64,000 nucleotides of DNA from Flavobacteriales bacterium (GCA_002863125.1 PKEB01000026.1:1-64000); one strand, 5' to 3'. Positions 27,037 to 36,801 are shown, numbered from the stretch's first letter. Made by a program: numbers and translations. Notes: generated by a model not told the origin, from the sequence alone.

Positions 27037-28081
27037 CGCTCATCTGCCGGCCTGAGGGCGCGGTGATCTGCCAGATTTGCTGCAAAGAAGCGTCCCAATT
27101 CAAGCGCTCAAAGGGAATGAGCGTGGGTGCATTGGGCAAGTCGATGCGCTGGGAGTCGAGAAGTTGCCCCGCATAATTGAACGCCTGTATGTGCCAAGTA
27201 CCGGCCATGGGCGAGGAGAGGGAGAGGCCTCCGGCTGTCCAGCAGACGAACTCCTCGGCGTCCAGCCGTTCAACGGCATTGGCGGTTCCGAAATAATGGA
27301 ACGACGGCGCATCGTTGCCGCTGTTGGCCACGCCGAGCGTGTCCGTCTCGATGGAGTAGCTGATGTCAGCAGGACTGGACAGCCCTGATGCGGCGCCTTG
27401 AACCACGGTTTCCGATGAGGAGAAGTCATTGCTGTATCGGGTGATGCGGGCGGGCGACCACGAGCTAACGTAGAATTGACCGGCTCCGTCCATGTCGATG
27501 CCGTCCAAGTTCCCGAGTCCCGAATTGAGCAAGGTGCTGAATTCACCCGTAGCGAGGTCCACCTCGAGGATGGGGGCATTGCCGCCCCAGTTGACCACGA
27601 TGGCGCGGTTGTTGGCTTCGTCGATGACCACGCCGTTGGGGGTTGTGCCGGTGGAATTGACCAGCACCTCCGTCGCCATGTTGGCGGGGTCGGTGACGTC
27701 GATGCGGTGCAGTTTTCCGCTCGAAAAATCGCTGATGACCAACTCGCCGCTCCGGCTGCCCATTCCATTGAGGAACGCCGCACCGGGAATGGAGAGGGAA
27801 CCGATGAGGTCGGCAGTTGCCAAGTCGTAGGCGCGAACGACGTTGTTGCCGATGGCAAACAGGTGACCGTCGACCACTTCCATGCCATGCGTGGCCGACC
27901 CCGACCCGAAGTAGGCATAGCTCGCTCCACCATCGAAGGTTTCCAGGATGCTCGATCCGTTGGAAATGAACCACCGGTTGGCCGTTGGGTCGTATTCAGC
28001 GGCCTCAATGTTGTTGGGCGTTTGGGCGTAAAGTGCTCCAGCTAGTGTGAGGCAGAGGGCGAGGGGAATGAGGCGGGTCAT
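27011..28081 (-). CDS. secreted beta-propeller (SMP-30/NHL-like) protein
   Basis: I chose ATG 28081 because it yields a signal peptide (MTRLIPLALCLTLAGALYAQ) and overlaps the previous gene's stop as ATGA; the longer frame has no start with a signal. The ~356-residue protein has repeated blades (for example GELVISDFSSGKLHRIDVTD and NGVVIDEANNRAIVVNWGG), a six-bladed propeller pattern with unknown ligand. The last ~75 residues (SPMAGTWHIQAFNYAGQLL) vaguely resemble a T9SS type A tail, but the motif is too weak to call. It is the last gene of the serC-led run. Confidence 0.7.
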   Translation of the reverse strand: MTRLIPLALCLTLAGALYAQTPNNIEAAEYDPTANRWFISNGSSILETFDGGASYAYFGSGSATHGMEVVDGHLFAIGNNVVRAYDLATADLIGSLSIPGAAFLNGMGSRSGELVISDFSSGKLHRIDVTDPANMATEVLVNSTGTTPNGVVIDEANNRAIVVNWGGNAPILEVDLATGEFSTLLNSGLGNLDGIDMDGAGQFYVSSWSPARITRYSNDFSSSETVVQGAASGLSSPADISYSIETDTLGVANSGNDAPSFHYFGTANAVERLDAEEFVCWTAGGLSLSSPMAGTWHIQAFNYAGQLLDSQRIDLPNAPTLIPFERLNWDASLQQIWQITAPSGRQMSVRPDQRQQ

Positions 28082-28356
28082 GGGTTCGATTTTGGGGCTT
28101 GAGATTTGACGTACAGTTTGGCTACGCCAGCCCAGAATACCGTAAAGATCAGGGCCGCGGCTATGGCGTAAAGTACGAAGGATGGCGGCTCGGCGACATT
28201 TGGTACAGAAGGGGCGTCCCACACGCTACCGGCATTTCCTTGCATGATGTCACGGATGCGACGCCACGCATTTCGCATGAGGTAATAACTGCCGAATCCG
28301 ACAAGCGGCGCCAAGATGAGCCACGCCCGAAACCAAGGTTCATACAAGCGATTCAT
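28078..28356 (-). CDS. 92-aa two-span membrane protein
   Basis: ATG 28356 overlaps the yggS stop (ATGA), and the stop overlaps the next start (ATGA), so both ends are fixed by coupling. The product, beginning MNRLYEPWFRAWLILAP, has a hydrophobic span at about 9-27, a polar loop, and a second span at about 62-82 (FVLYAIAAALIFTVFWAGVA) with a basic tail. No family is recognised. It sits between a PLP-homeostasis gene and a secreted beta-propeller gene. Confidence 0.65.
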   Translation of the reverse strand: MNRLYEPWFRAWLILAPLVGFGSYYLMRNAWRRIRDIMQGNAGSVWDAPSVPNVAEPPSFVLYAIAAALIFTVFWAGVAKLYVKSQAPKSNP

Positions 28357-29012
28357 CTGCTTCCAAAAATTGCACTGCCCACACGGACCAGGGTCGACCC
28401 TTCGTCGACAGCGATGCGCCAATCCCCACTCATGCCCATGGAACACGTGTCCCAATGTCCCGGATTGTAGCGGTTATACAGCGTGCGCAACGATTTGAAT
28501 TCGCGTCTCACTTGCTCGGTGTCGTCCGTGAAGGTCGCCATGCCCATCAAACCGCAGATCTCCGTGTTGCCCAATGGCGTGTCGACGATGGCATTTAAGG
28601 TGGCGTCCAGTTCCGCTTCGGTCATGCCGTGTTTCTGCGCTTCTTGTGCAATGTGCAGCTGGAGCAATACACGGGATTGAATCCCGGCGTTTAGGCTCCG
28701 CTTGTCGATTTCGGCAAGCAACCGGTCGCTGTCCACAGCATGGATGAGGTGGACGTGCCGGATGGCTTGTTTGACTTTGTTGGTTTGCAAGTGGCCGATG
28801 TGGTGCCAACGGACCGGCTGTCCGTTGAAATGCTCGGCTTTGGCATTCATCTCCTGCACCCGGTTTTCACCAAGGTCCACCTGTCCTGCATCCAGCGCCG
28901 CTTGGAGGAGTTCAACGGGTTTGGTTTTGCTCACAGCGACGAGCGTGACGTGCTCGGGCAGAGCGGCTTTCAGTTGATGCAGCCGGTCGGAAATGGAAGA
29001 AGCTTCGGTCAT
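28353..29012 (-). CDS. PLP-binding protein, YggS/PLPBP family
   Basis: The protein has 219 residues and an alanine-racemase-like barrel. The PLP lysine is Lys29 in VAVSKTKP; GENRVQEMNAKAE, HHIGHLQTNKVK and the C-terminal phosphate-binding SMGMSGDWRIAV are all intact. Family members buffer free pyridoxal phosphate and influence amino-acid and PLP homeostasis rather than performing a known reaction. It is coupled by ATGA to the gene on each side, in an operon with the PLP enzyme SerC. Confidence 0.95.
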   Translation of the reverse strand: MTEASSISDRLHQLKAALPEHVTLVAVSKTKPVELLQAALDAGQVDLGENRVQEMNAKAEHFNGQPVRWHHIGHLQTNKVKQAIRHVHLIHAVDSDRLLAEIDKRSLNAGIQSRVLLQLHIAQEAQKHGMTEAELDATLNAIVDTPLGNTEICGLMGMATFTDDTEQVRREFKSLRTLYNRYNPGHWDTCSMGMSGDWRIAVDEGSTLVRVGSAIFGSR

Positions 29013-30238
29013 TGGATCTCATGGATAAACAATCCACTGCGCAGTTTTGGTTCAATCCACGTGCTTTTGGGTGGTAAAAAGCCACCGCGGTCCGCTGTTT
29101 GCATCAGCTGTTCCGGTGTCACGGAATGCAATTCGAACAGGGCTTGTTCGGGTTGACCAGCGTACTCGGCCTTCAGTCCAGCTGAATCGAGGGTTCCCGG
29201 GGCGTACTTCAGGCGGGGATCGTTTCGGGCATCCGAAATACCGAAAATTCGCTGAAACAGGTGCTCCTGCAACAAATCTGCATCGACCGCTCCGGCGGTC
29301 TGCAGGCCTTTATTCCATGCCAACGCCCACGATTGTTCGGCCGTGTGCACATGAACGTGACCAACGGAAGAAGGAGCGGGTGTGCCGGCTTCGATCCGCT
29401 GCCAACTGAGGCAGTCGCTTACCGTGTCAAACGCCTCCTCCCATCGCGCGACATCCCAGCCGGGGTGCCGCAAAACGCGGTGGTAGGGGCGGATGGCCAG
29501 TTGGGAGGCAGGAACGGCATACGCCAATACGTGTTGTTTGGAGGGCGCATCGGGGTATTTCTCAGCCAGACGAAGGCTCGAAGCGATGCGGTGGTGGCCG
29601 TCCGCCAAGTACATCGCTGGGATGGCGTTGAGCAAGGGTTCTAAATCGCTGGATTCACCCGCGCGAACCAACCACACCGTGTGGCGGATGCGGTCGGTGG
29701 TGCTGAAGTCCATGTCCGGGCGATGCGCCACAGTCCATGCTTCCATCCAGGTCGCTGCATCCGTGCCCTGCGCATCCCCATCGGGATACATGCACAGAAC
29801 GGGCTCGGCATGGCAGCCGACGGTGTCGAGGTACTTGGCAAAAAGTTTTTCCCGCTTTTCGAGCGTCTGCTCATGCAGTTTTAGGCGGCCTTGTCGGATG
29901 CCATCCACATTCAAAATTCCCACTACGCCCGTGCACGTGTGGTGTTCAGATGCCTGTCGGTAAATCGCGAAAGACGGTTCGTCATCGGCCGTGAGCCATC
30001 CCTTCGCAACGAAGGATTCGAACCGTTCACGGACCAAGCCGTAGAAGGCTTCCGACCCGCGTTTGACAGGCGCTTTGCCTGTTCCAGCCGGGTTGATTAC
30101 GTGCAGGTACGAATACGGATTGCGGTCGAGTTTATCCTGCAATTCTGCCTTCCCGTAGCTCACATAGGAGCGGGAGGCGACCAGATGGGGTTTGTCCTTG
30201 GAAGGGACGAGGATGCGGAACGGATTGAACCAGGTCAA
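29009..30238 (-). CDS. DUF1015 family protein
   Basis: The protein has 409 residues and matches DUF1015 (PF06245) throughout: N-terminal PFRILVPSKDKPHLVASRSY, central YLADGHHRIASSL (about 215-227) and C-terminal GGFLPPKSTWIEPKLRSGLF. The family is commonly encoded with serA and serC in Bacteroidota; a ParB/serine-kinase-like fold has been noted for relatives, and a role in serine metabolism is inferred from context. The DGHHR motif, which is SerK-like, would be the catalytic or phosphate-binding part. It is linked to serA by an ATGA overlap. Confidence 0.9.
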   Translation of the reverse strand: MTWFNPFRILVPSKDKPHLVASRSYVSYGKAELQDKLDRNPYSYLHVINPAGTGKAPVKRGSEAFYGLVRERFESFVAKGWLTADDEPSFAIYRQASEHHTCTGVVGILNVDGIRQGRLKLHEQTLEKREKLFAKYLDTVGCHAEPVLCMYPDGDAQGTDAATWMEAWTVAHRPDMDFSTTDRIRHTVWLVRAGESSDLEPLLNAIPAMYLADGHHRIASSLRLAEKYPDAPSKQHVLAYAVPASQLAIRPYHRVLRHPGWDVARWEEAFDTVSDCLSWQRIEAGTPAPSSVGHVHVHTAEQSWALAWNKGLQTAGAVDADLLQEHLFQRIFGISDARNDPRLKYAPGTLDSAGLKAEYAGQPEQALFELHSVTPEQLMQTADRGGFLPPKSTWIEPKLRSGLFIHEIQ

Positions 30239-31200
30239 GCGGGTTGTTTTGCGCTAATTTCTTGCACAATCTGGGCAATTTCCAAACCGATGCGCTCCTG
30301 CGCAGCACCGGTGGCAGCACCGACGTGGGGAGTCAGCGAAACGCGTGGATGGCGAATCACATCCAATCGAGGCTTAGGCTCACCGACGAATACGTCAACA
30401 CCTGCGCCTCCCAATTGGCCCGAATCCAGGGCTTCCAGCATGGCGTCTTCGTCCACGACGCCGCCGCGAGCAGCATTCAAGAGGAGCGCTCCAGGCTTCA
30501 TTTTGGCGATGGCTTCAGCATCGATGACGGCTTGGCCATCGGCTTGAGCCGGAATGTGCAAGCTCATGGCATCCGCTGCTGCGAGGGCTTCATCCAAGGT
30601 GACGAGGGGAATGTCAACGCTAACCTGCTGCCCGGCAACGTCGACCGTGAGAGCGTGTGTTCCGGTGGTTTGGTCCACACCGATCACCTTCATTCCGCAG
30701 CCGATCGCGTATTGGGCGAGCGATTGGCCGATGCGTCCGAAGCCGACCACGGCCAAGGTCATGCCGCGCAATTCCCGGCCCTTGCCGTATGCTTTTTTCA
30801 AGGCCTTGAATTGTTCACCGCCTTCCACCGGCATGCGGCGGTTGCTGTCGTGCAAAAAGCGACTCAAGGTGAAAAGGTGGCCCATGACCAATTCTGCGAC
30901 GCTCTGTGAACTGGCTGCGGGCGTGTTGTTGACCTGCACGCCTTTCGACCGTGCGTACGCAACGTCGATGTTGTCCATACCTACCCCGCCTCGGATGATG
31001 AATTTGAGGTTTGGACACGCGTCAATGAGCGGCTCGCGAACCTTGGTAGCACTGCGGACCAGCAGGCCATCTACCTGTTCTGAATTGATGAATTCTGCGA
31101 GTTCTTCAGCGGGAACAAAGTCCGTCCAAACGCGGTGTCCGGCAGTTTCGAGTGCGGCAAGCCCAGTGGGGCTGATGCCGTCGTTGGCCAAAATATTCAT
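30235..31200 (-). CDS. serA: D-3-phosphoglycerate dehydrogenase (short form)
   Basis: The protein has 321 residues and belongs to the D-2-hydroxyacid dehydrogenase family. NAD site VVGFGRIGQSLA (about 152-163), catalytic Arg in NAARGGVVDE, and catalytic His in SLTPHVGAAT near the end. It lacks the C-terminal ACT/ASB domains of E. coli SerA, so it should not be serine-inhibited through an ACT domain. It catalyses the first step of serine synthesis; serC lies 25 nt upstream, which supports the assignment over other hydroxyacid dehydrogenases. Confidence 0.92.
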   Translation of the reverse strand: MNILANDGISPTGLAALETAGHRVWTDFVPAEELAEFINSEQVDGLLVRSATKVREPLIDACPNLKFIIRGGVGMDNIDVAYARSKGVQVNNTPAASSQSVAELVMGHLFTLSRFLHDSNRRMPVEGGEQFKALKKAYGKGRELRGMTLAVVGFGRIGQSLAQYAIGCGMKVIGVDQTTGTHALTVDVAGQQVSVDIPLVTLDEALAAADAMSLHIPAQADGQAVIDAEAIAKMKPGALLLNAARGGVVDEDAMLEALDSGQLGGAGVDVFVGEPKPRLDVIRHPRVSLTPHVGAATGAAQERIGLEIAQIVQEISAKQPA

Positions 31201-31225
31201 GGGGTGGGGAGTTCTTTAAGTGTGG

Positions 31226-32293
31226 TTATCCTTCGGATTCGAGGGCTTGCATTACGTCAACAAGCGTCTGGACTGAATCAAGGGGGAGCGCGTTGTACAT
31301 GGAAGCGCGGTAGCCGCCTACGCTGCGGTGTCCTTTCAAACCGCTGATGCCAGCGGACTGCCACAAGGCGTCAAAGCGTTCGGCTTTGGTTTCATCCGTC
31401 AAACGGAATGTGGCATTCATGTGCGAACGGCTATCGACGTGAGCGTGGCCTTCAAACAGCGGATTGCGGTCAATTTCTGCGTAGATCAAGGAGGACTTGG
31501 CCTCGTTGCGTTGCTGCATCGCCGCGACCCCGCCGTTGGCTTTCATCCAGCGCAGGGTGAGCAAGGTGACGTAGACGGGGAAGACCGGTGGCGTGTTGAA
31601 CATGCTGTCTTTCCCCGCATGGACCGTCAAATCGAGGTAGGACGGAATGGTGCGGCCGGTGCGGCCCATGGCTTCGCGGTCAAAGGCGTACATCACCGTG
31701 CCTGCAGGACCCATGTTCTTCTGGGCCCCGGCATAGATGAGGTGAAAGGGATTGGCGTCGAATGTGCGCGAGAAAATGTCCGAACTCATGTCGGCGACGA
31801 GCGGAACACCGGTTTCGGGTGTGCCCGAGAATTGGGTGCCGAAAATGGTGTTGTTCGAGGTGTAATGCAGGTAGCTCGCGTCAGAGCCTGGGGCCTCAAA
31901 CGCGGGGATGCAATCGTAATTGGATTCCTTGGACGAGCCGACCACATCGATGGTGCCAAGGTGTTTGGCTTCCTTGATGGCTTTGGCCGACCACGTGCCG
32001 GAGTCAAGGTATGCAGCTTTCCCTCCCTCCGGCAGCAAGTTCATAGCTGCCGTATAAAATCCAAGGCTCGCTCCACCTTGAAGAAACAGCACATCGAACC
32101 GTTCGGGCAGGTTCAAGAGCTCCTTTACCAATGCGCGAGCTTCTTCCATCACCGCAACGAAGTCCTTACTTCGGTGGGAAATTTCGATCAGTGAGAGGCC
32201 CAGTCCGTTGAAATCGTTGACTGCAGCCGAAGCCTCCTGGAGTACCTCAGGGGGCAAGATGCACGGCCCCGCGGAGAAGTTGTGGATTTTCAT
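31226..32293 (-). CDS. serC: phosphoserine aminotransferase
   Basis: ATG 32293 starts the typical MKIHNFSAGPCILP. The protein has 355 residues, with the PLP lysine Lys192 in YAGAQKNMGPAG and the phosphate-binding QGGASLGF block near 72-79. It converts 3-phosphohydroxypyruvate to phosphoserine (and acts in PLP synthesis in some bacteria). It heads the serC-serA-DUF1015-yggS run. Confidence 0.97.
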   Translation of the reverse strand: MKIHNFSAGPCILPPEVLQEASAAVNDFNGLGLSLIEISHRSKDFVAVMEEARALVKELLNLPERFDVLFLQGGASLGFYTAAMNLLPEGGKAAYLDSGTWSAKAIKEAKHLGTIDVVGSSKESNYDCIPAFEAPGSDASYLHYTSNNTIFGTQFSGTPETGVPLVADMSSDIFSRTFDANPFHLIYAGAQKNMGPAGTVMYAFDREAMGRTGRTIPSYLDLTVHAGKDSMFNTPPVFPVYVTLLTLRWMKANGGVAAMQQRNEAKSSLIYAEIDRNPLFEGHAHVDSRSHMNATFRLTDETKAERFDALWQSAGISGLKGHRSVGGYRASMYNALPLDSVQTLVDVMQALESEG

Positions 32294-32346
32294 GCCGCAA
32301 AGTTCCGGCGCACGATTGTGAAAACCGTCAAATCCAGGTCGATTTT

Positions 32347-33048
32347 TCAACGCTTTGCGAACCTTTTCAACGCCCGCTCGAGGATGAAGTTCAATTGGAA
32401 CAACTCCCGCAATTCGGGTTCTGTCCATTCGGTGTCCGACCGGGAGATGCGCTCCATGGTTTCGAGCCTGCGGTCTTCACTCGGAATGAGGCTCAGGGCT
32501 TGACGCATTTGAGAACGGGTCAAGCATAATCTTGCGCTTGCCTCACCGAGGACAGCGCATTTTTCTGATTCAAAAACAGCGCCCTCCATCGCCGCCAGTA
32601 GCTGTGCAAATTCGGCGGATGAAGCAGGAGGGAAGCAGCTTGTTGCGACGAGCTTGCGTCCCATGGCTTCCAGGTCGATGCGGGCGATCGATGCTTGCCC
32701 GGTCCACGCTTGCCGTTGAGTACCGCCGCCGACAGCAGCTGTCAGGGGAGCATTGAGGCCGGTCGGTTGCATTGCTTCCAGCGCACACGGGAAATCCACC
32801 CGGCAATACGTGCTGTCGGGAAATTCAAATCGAAATGAACGCACAGCACCGTCGCACGGTCCGTTCCAGACCCACAAGGAATCTGACCAAAGCGAGTCCA
32901 CGAGGCTGGCTTCAGCGAAACTTCGGACGCGCAGAGCGGGCACAGGCACCACACTATCTACGCGCAGCGTATCGGATTGGGCCAGCGCCATCGCTGGCAG
33001 CAAAAAGGCAATCCATGCAGTCGTCCAACGGGACAGCGGGGCCGTCAT
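32347..33048 (-). CDS. exported DUF4476-domain protein
   Basis: ATG 33048 overlaps the flippase stop (ATGA) and gives a signal peptide (WIAFLLPAMALAQ). The ~233-residue protein has an N-terminal beta domain with two Cys pairs (GPCDGAV, YCRVDFPC) and a C-terminal helical DUF4476 domain (about 148-228; FAQLLAAMEGAVFESEK ... FNFIL-like LNFILERALKRF). DUF4476 is a Bacteroidota/eukaryote domain of unknown function. Envelope localisation is inferred. Confidence 0.7.
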   Translation of the reverse strand: MTAPLSRWTTAWIAFLLPAMALAQSDTLRVDSVVPVPALRVRSFAEASLVDSLWSDSLWVWNGPCDGAVRSFRFEFPDSTYCRVDFPCALEAMQPTGLNAPLTAAVGGGTQRQAWTGQASIARIDLEAMGRKLVATSCFPPASSAEFAQLLAAMEGAVFESEKCAVLGEASARLCLTRSQMRQALSLIPSEDRRLETMERISRSDTEWTEPELRELFQLNFILERALKRFAKR

Positions 33049-34589
33049 TTCGCGATGTGCTTTCCGAGCCATTTGGGAAGATAAGCGGTCCACGTTGCGC
33101 GAAGTTCAAGGTCCCCCCCGTCGACAACAGCAGGGGATCTCAGGGCGACAGCGACCCAAACACAAGCCGTCCATGCGGCAATCATGAGCACCTTCAGAAT
33201 CAAGCTCCAACGGTCGACGCCGTCCACCAGCCAATCCGGCATGAACCAGTCGATGGCGATGTATCCGGGCACCGCGACCAGCGCCGCGATCCAGCCGGCG
33301 CCTGTTGCGCGAAACGCCGCGAGCCGTTTCCATCTCAGGGCGCTGCCAAGCCAGGCGTAGAACACCAGAAATTGGAGCACCGTGCAGGCCGTTACCGCCC
33401 ACGCGACACCTTCCAGTCCACCGCCCGTGCGCAAGACACTCGAAATGGCTACGATGAGTCCCGTTAGGTAGGCGACCTTGATGGCGATGGCGGGAATGAG
33501 TTGGTCGGTGGCGCGAACCACGGCATCGGCCAACTTGATGAGGGAACGGAAGGCGACCCCGATGAACAAGATGCGCACAATTGGTCCGGCATCTGCGTAT
33601 TCGGCCCCGAGCAACAGGACCGCCACTTCGGTGGCGAACCACGCCAGCGCCAAGCTGCCGGGGATCACGAGCCACGCAATGAGCGCGATGCCACGGGACA
33701 CCACGCGCTGCAACGCCTGCCATTCGGTTTGCAGGGCCGCCATGCCGCTGAAGAGGACGCTGTCCCCGAGTTTTCCCAAGATGGTGATGGGAAGGGACAT
33801 CAAATGCGCCGAGCGATCATACAGACCAGTCGCTGTCCAGCCGCCTCCAGTCGAAGGGTTGGCCTGAGCAAATTCTCCCACAAGCACCGTGTCGGCTTTG
33901 GTCGCTGCGTAGTTGAACCAATTGAAAACCGTCGACCGGCCTCCATAGGCCAACATTTCCCGCAGGTCGGTCCATTGCCAGCGGCCCCACAGGCCTTCTG
34001 TGCTTGGTGGGCGCATCCACCAGAAGCACAGGCCGAGAAGGGCATTCTGGCTGAGCAAGGCGGCGACATAGGCCCAAACGCCATACCCGGCATACGCCAG
34101 CCCCAATCCGATGCCCAGGTTGCCGATGACCATGGCGACCATGGCCGCAGCGAACAACCGCTTGAAATCCATGTGGCGCACAAGCAAACTGCGCGGGACC
34201 AAAGCGATGCTCGACAGGATAAAACTGAACGCGACCCACCGCAAGACTTCCACGAGGGCATCGCTGTTGAACCAGATGCCGATTTGCGGGGCGGTACCGT
34301 ACATCAACGCGAAAAACGCGACGCCCAAGCCCAGCGAGAACTGCAGGGCTGCTCGGATGTGCCGAGGCTGCAGGTCCTTGCGCTGTACGAGGGATGGGCC
34401 GATTCCGATTTGGGCGAAGATTTCTACAAATCCGACCACGACCAGCGCGATGGACATTACGCCAAAGTCGGCTTTGGAAATCAGCCGAGCCAGCACCATG
34501 ATGAAGAACAATTGGAGCAATACCTGGCTCACCACATTTGCCGATTGCCATCGGATGGATGATGCAAAAGCAGGTGTCCGGCGCTCCAT
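33045..34589 (-). CDS. polysaccharide flippase (Wzx/MOP-type)
   Basis: 514-residue protein with about 12-14 membrane spans beginning WQSANVVSQVLLQLFFIMVLARLI, matching the Polysacc_synt family (PF13440) of lipid-linked oligosaccharide flippases. The conserved SKADFGVMSIALVVVGF follows the first span. It probably flips an undecaprenyl-linked glycan for LPS or exopolysaccharide, but no glycosyltransferases surround it. It lies 7 nt downstream of rny and overlaps the DUF4476 gene. Confidence 0.88.
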   Translation of the reverse strand: MERRTPAFASSIRWQSANVVSQVLLQLFFIMVLARLISKADFGVMSIALVVVGFVEIFAQIGIGPSLVQRKDLQPRHIRAALQFSLGLGVAFFALMYGTAPQIGIWFNSDALVEVLRWVAFSFILSSIALVPRSLLVRHMDFKRLFAAAMVAMVIGNLGIGLGLAYAGYGVWAYVAALLSQNALLGLCFWWMRPPSTEGLWGRWQWTDLREMLAYGGRSTVFNWFNYAATKADTVLVGEFAQANPSTGGGWTATGLYDRSAHLMSLPITILGKLGDSVLFSGMAALQTEWQALQRVVSRGIALIAWLVIPGSLALAWFATEVAVLLLGAEYADAGPIVRILFIGVAFRSLIKLADAVVRATDQLIPAIAIKVAYLTGLIVAISSVLRTGGGLEGVAWAVTACTVLQFLVFYAWLGSALRWKRLAAFRATGAGWIAALVAVPGYIAIDWFMPDWLVDGVDRWSLILKVLMIAAWTACVWVAVALRSPAVVDGGDLELRATWTAYLPKWLGKHIAK

Positions 34590-34596
34590 GGGGTGT

Positions 34597-36138
34597 TTAT
34601 CGGGCGATGCTCACGGAACGCTTTTCCCGGATGACCGTGACCTTCACTTGACCGGGGTAGGTCATTTCGTTCATGATGCGCTGCGAGAGGTCGAGTGACA
34701 GCTGGTCGGCTTGGTCGTCCGATACCTGGTCGCTTTCGACCATCACGCGCAACTCACGTCCGGCTTGGATGGCGAAGGACTTGGTAACCCCTGGGAATTC
34801 GAGAGCGAGGTTTTCGAGATCGCGAAGGCGCTGGATGTACGCTTCGACCATCTCGCGCCGCGCGCCGGGTCGTGCGCCGGAGATGGCATCACAGACTTGC
34901 ACAATGGGCGACAACAGGGTGGTCATTTCGATTTCGTCGTGGTGGGCACCGATGGCGTTGAGTACATCGGGCTTTTCCCCACAGCGCTCGGCGATCTTCA
35001 TGCCGAGCAGTGCGTGAGGCAATTCGCTTTCCTCGTCGCTGACCTTTCCGATGTCGTGGAGGAGGCCGGCGCGCTTCGCTGCTTTGGTGTCTAGTCCCAG
35101 TTCCGCGGCCATCGTGGCGCAGAGGTTGGCCACCTCACGCGAGTGCTGCAGCAGGTTCTGGCCGTAGGAAGAGCGGTATTTCATGCGGCCCACCATGCGG
35201 GTGAGCTCGCCCTTCATGTTGTGAATGCCGAGGTCGATGCAGGTGCGCTTTCCGATCTCGAGGATTTCCTCTTCGAGTTTCTTGGTCACCTTGGCCACCA
35301 CCTCTTCGATGCGGGCCGGGTGAATGCGGCCGTCGGTCACCAACTGGTGCAAAGACAACCGCGCAATCTCGCGGCGTACTGGATCAAAGCAGCTCAGGAT
35401 GATGGCCTCGGGTGTGTCGTCCACGATGAATTCAACACCGGTTGAAGCCTCAAGAGCACGGATGTTCCGTCCCTCCCGGCCGATGATCCGGCCTTTGACA
35501 TCGTCGTTCTTGATGTTGAAGACCGAAACCGAATTCTCGACGCTGTGCTCGGTGGCGACGCGTTGGATGGTCTGGATGACGATTTTTTTGGCTTCGTGGT
35601 TGGCCTTTTGCTTGGCGTCGTCCAAAATGTCTTGAACCTGGGTGGCGGCGATGGACTTGGCGTCAGTAAGGAGCTGTTCTTTCAGGGCCTCCTGCGCTTC
35701 TCCGGCTGACATGTTGCTGATTTTTTCCAGCAGCTCCACAGCACGCTGGCGCTCTTTGTCCAGGTCCTTGCCCTTGTTTTCGAGGGCGTCCAAGCGCTGT
35801 TGAACTTTCTCTTGTTCCTTATCGATGTAGCGCTCTTTGGACTTGACGCGGTCTTGTTCCTTCTTGAGTTTGTTGAACTCGTTGCGCACCTTGTCCTCTT
35901 TCGATTGAAGGTTGGAATTGCGCTCCTTGATTTCGGAGTTGTGCTTCTCCTTCATCTGGATGAAGCGCTCTTTCGCCTGGAGGATTTTTTTCTCCTTGAT
36001 GTTCTCGCCCTGTTGCTCTGCCTTTGCGAGAATTTCATCCTTCTGGCTCGAAAGCAGGCGGTTGAACAACACGTAGCCAAGGCCACCTCCTGCGACCAAG
36101 CCACCCAGTGCGCCAATTAAAATTGATATGGTATCCAT
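34597..36138 (-). CDS. rny: ribonuclease Y
   Basis: The protein has 513 residues. An N-terminal membrane anchor (about 3-25, [17 protein letters not shown]) precedes a long Lys/Glu coiled coil (about 30-195). The KH domain ([19 protein letters not shown]) follows, then an HD domain ([13 protein letters not shown] near 365). It is an endoribonuclease that initiates mRNA decay at the membrane. The length matches the family (about 520). It follows zapA by 16 nt. Confidence 0.97.
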   Translation of the reverse strand: MDTISILIGALGGLVAGGGLGYVLFNRLLSSQKDEILAKAEQQGENIKEKKILQAKERFIQMKEKHNSEIKERNSNLQSKEDKVRNEFNKLKKEQDRVKSKERYIDKEQEKVQQRLDALENKGKDLDKERQRAVELLEKISNMSAGEAQEALKEQLLTDAKSIAATQVQDILDDAKQKANHEAKKIVIQTIQRVATEHSVENSVSVFNIKNDDVKGRIIGREGRNIRALEASTGVEFIVDDTPEAIILSCFDPVRREIARLSLHQLVTDGRIHPARIEEVVAKVTKKLEEEILEIGKRTCIDLGIHNMKGELTRMVGRMKYRSSYGQNLLQHSREVANLCATMAAELGLDTKAAKRAGLLHDIGKVSDEESELPHALLGMKIAERCGEKPDVLNAIGAHHDEIEMTTLLSPIVQVCDAISGARPGARREMVEAYIQRLRDLENLALEFPGVTKSFAIQAGRELRVMVESDQVSDDQADQLSLDLSQRIMNEMTYPGQVKVTVIREKRSVSIAR

Positions 36139-36154
36139 GTGATGCGGGTGTGCA

Positions 36155-36451
36155 TCAGACTTCCAGCAGGCGTTCCAAGTGAGTAGAGATTTCGGCCATG
36201 CGTTCTCGGGCTTCTTCAGGAAGCGAATCGGTGGACGCTGCTGTGACCTGTGCCTTCGGTTGACTTTCTGTAGCCAGGTGCAAGGCGGTCATGGCGAGCA
36301 GATCCACGGGGTCTTCCACGTTGAACTGCGCCTTGAATGCATCGAACTGATTGTTGATTGTCGCTGCGGCGCGCCGGAGGTTTTCGACCTCGGAGGCGGG
36401 CGCTCGCAATGGGTATTCCCTTCCGGCTATGTTGAGTCGTACGGTTTCCAT
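36155..36451 (-). CDS. zapA: cell division protein ZapA
   Basis: ATG 36451 ([15 protein letters not shown]) overlaps the upstream stop by one base (TGATG). The 98-residue protein has the ZapA N-terminal beta strand, [11 protein letters not shown], and the helical [16 protein letters not shown], followed by a coiled coil. ZapA cross-links FtsZ filaments at the division site. It is encoded between a coiled-coil protein and rny, as often seen in Bacteroidota. Confidence 0.9.
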   Translation of the reverse strand: METVRLNIAGREYPLRAPASEVENLRRAAATINNQFDAFKAQFNVEDPVDLLAMTALHLATESQPKAQVTAASTDSLPEEARERMAEISTHLERLLEV

Positions 36452-36801
36452 CAAGATTCCAAGATTGCGATGCATTCCTCTATATCACTCAAAAGCGCTT
36501 GAACCGCCTGGCGGTCAATGCTTGGGGAGTCTGATTGATGTGATTGGGGTAAAAAAGTAGGGGTTGAGTCCTCCACAACATTCAACTGCAATTGCCCAAC
36601 TTCCACGGGGGGTCGTGCCTCGATTTGGGACGTCAGCTTCTCGTTTTCAAGCCGGAGCGCCGCCACTTCTTCCTTCAGGCGTTGCAACGTTGCATTTTGG
36701 GTTTCGTACGCCGCCATCAGCTGCTGCACACGGTGCATGAACTGCTCAAGCTGGACTTGTGCGGTTTGCGGTGCAGGGGGTGAGGTGGGCGTATCGAACA
36801 T
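36451..36801 (-). CDS. ZapB-like coiled-coil protein
   Basis: The protein has 116 residues. Residues 18-62 form a coiled coil (QLMAAYETQNATLQRLKEEV, LENEKLTSQIE), with a Pro/Ser-rich linker and a short acidic C-terminal helix (LLSDIEECIAILES). There is no membrane segment. Position directly before zapA with a one-base overlap suggests a division-associated partner similar in style to ZapB, but the sequence alone does not prove homology. Confidence 0.65.
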   Translation of the reverse strand: MFDTPTSPPAPQTAQVQLEQFMHRVQQLMAAYETQNATLQRLKEEVAALRLENEKLTSQIEARPPVEVGQLQLNVVEDSTPTFLPQSHQSDSPSIDRQAVQALLSDIEECIAILES

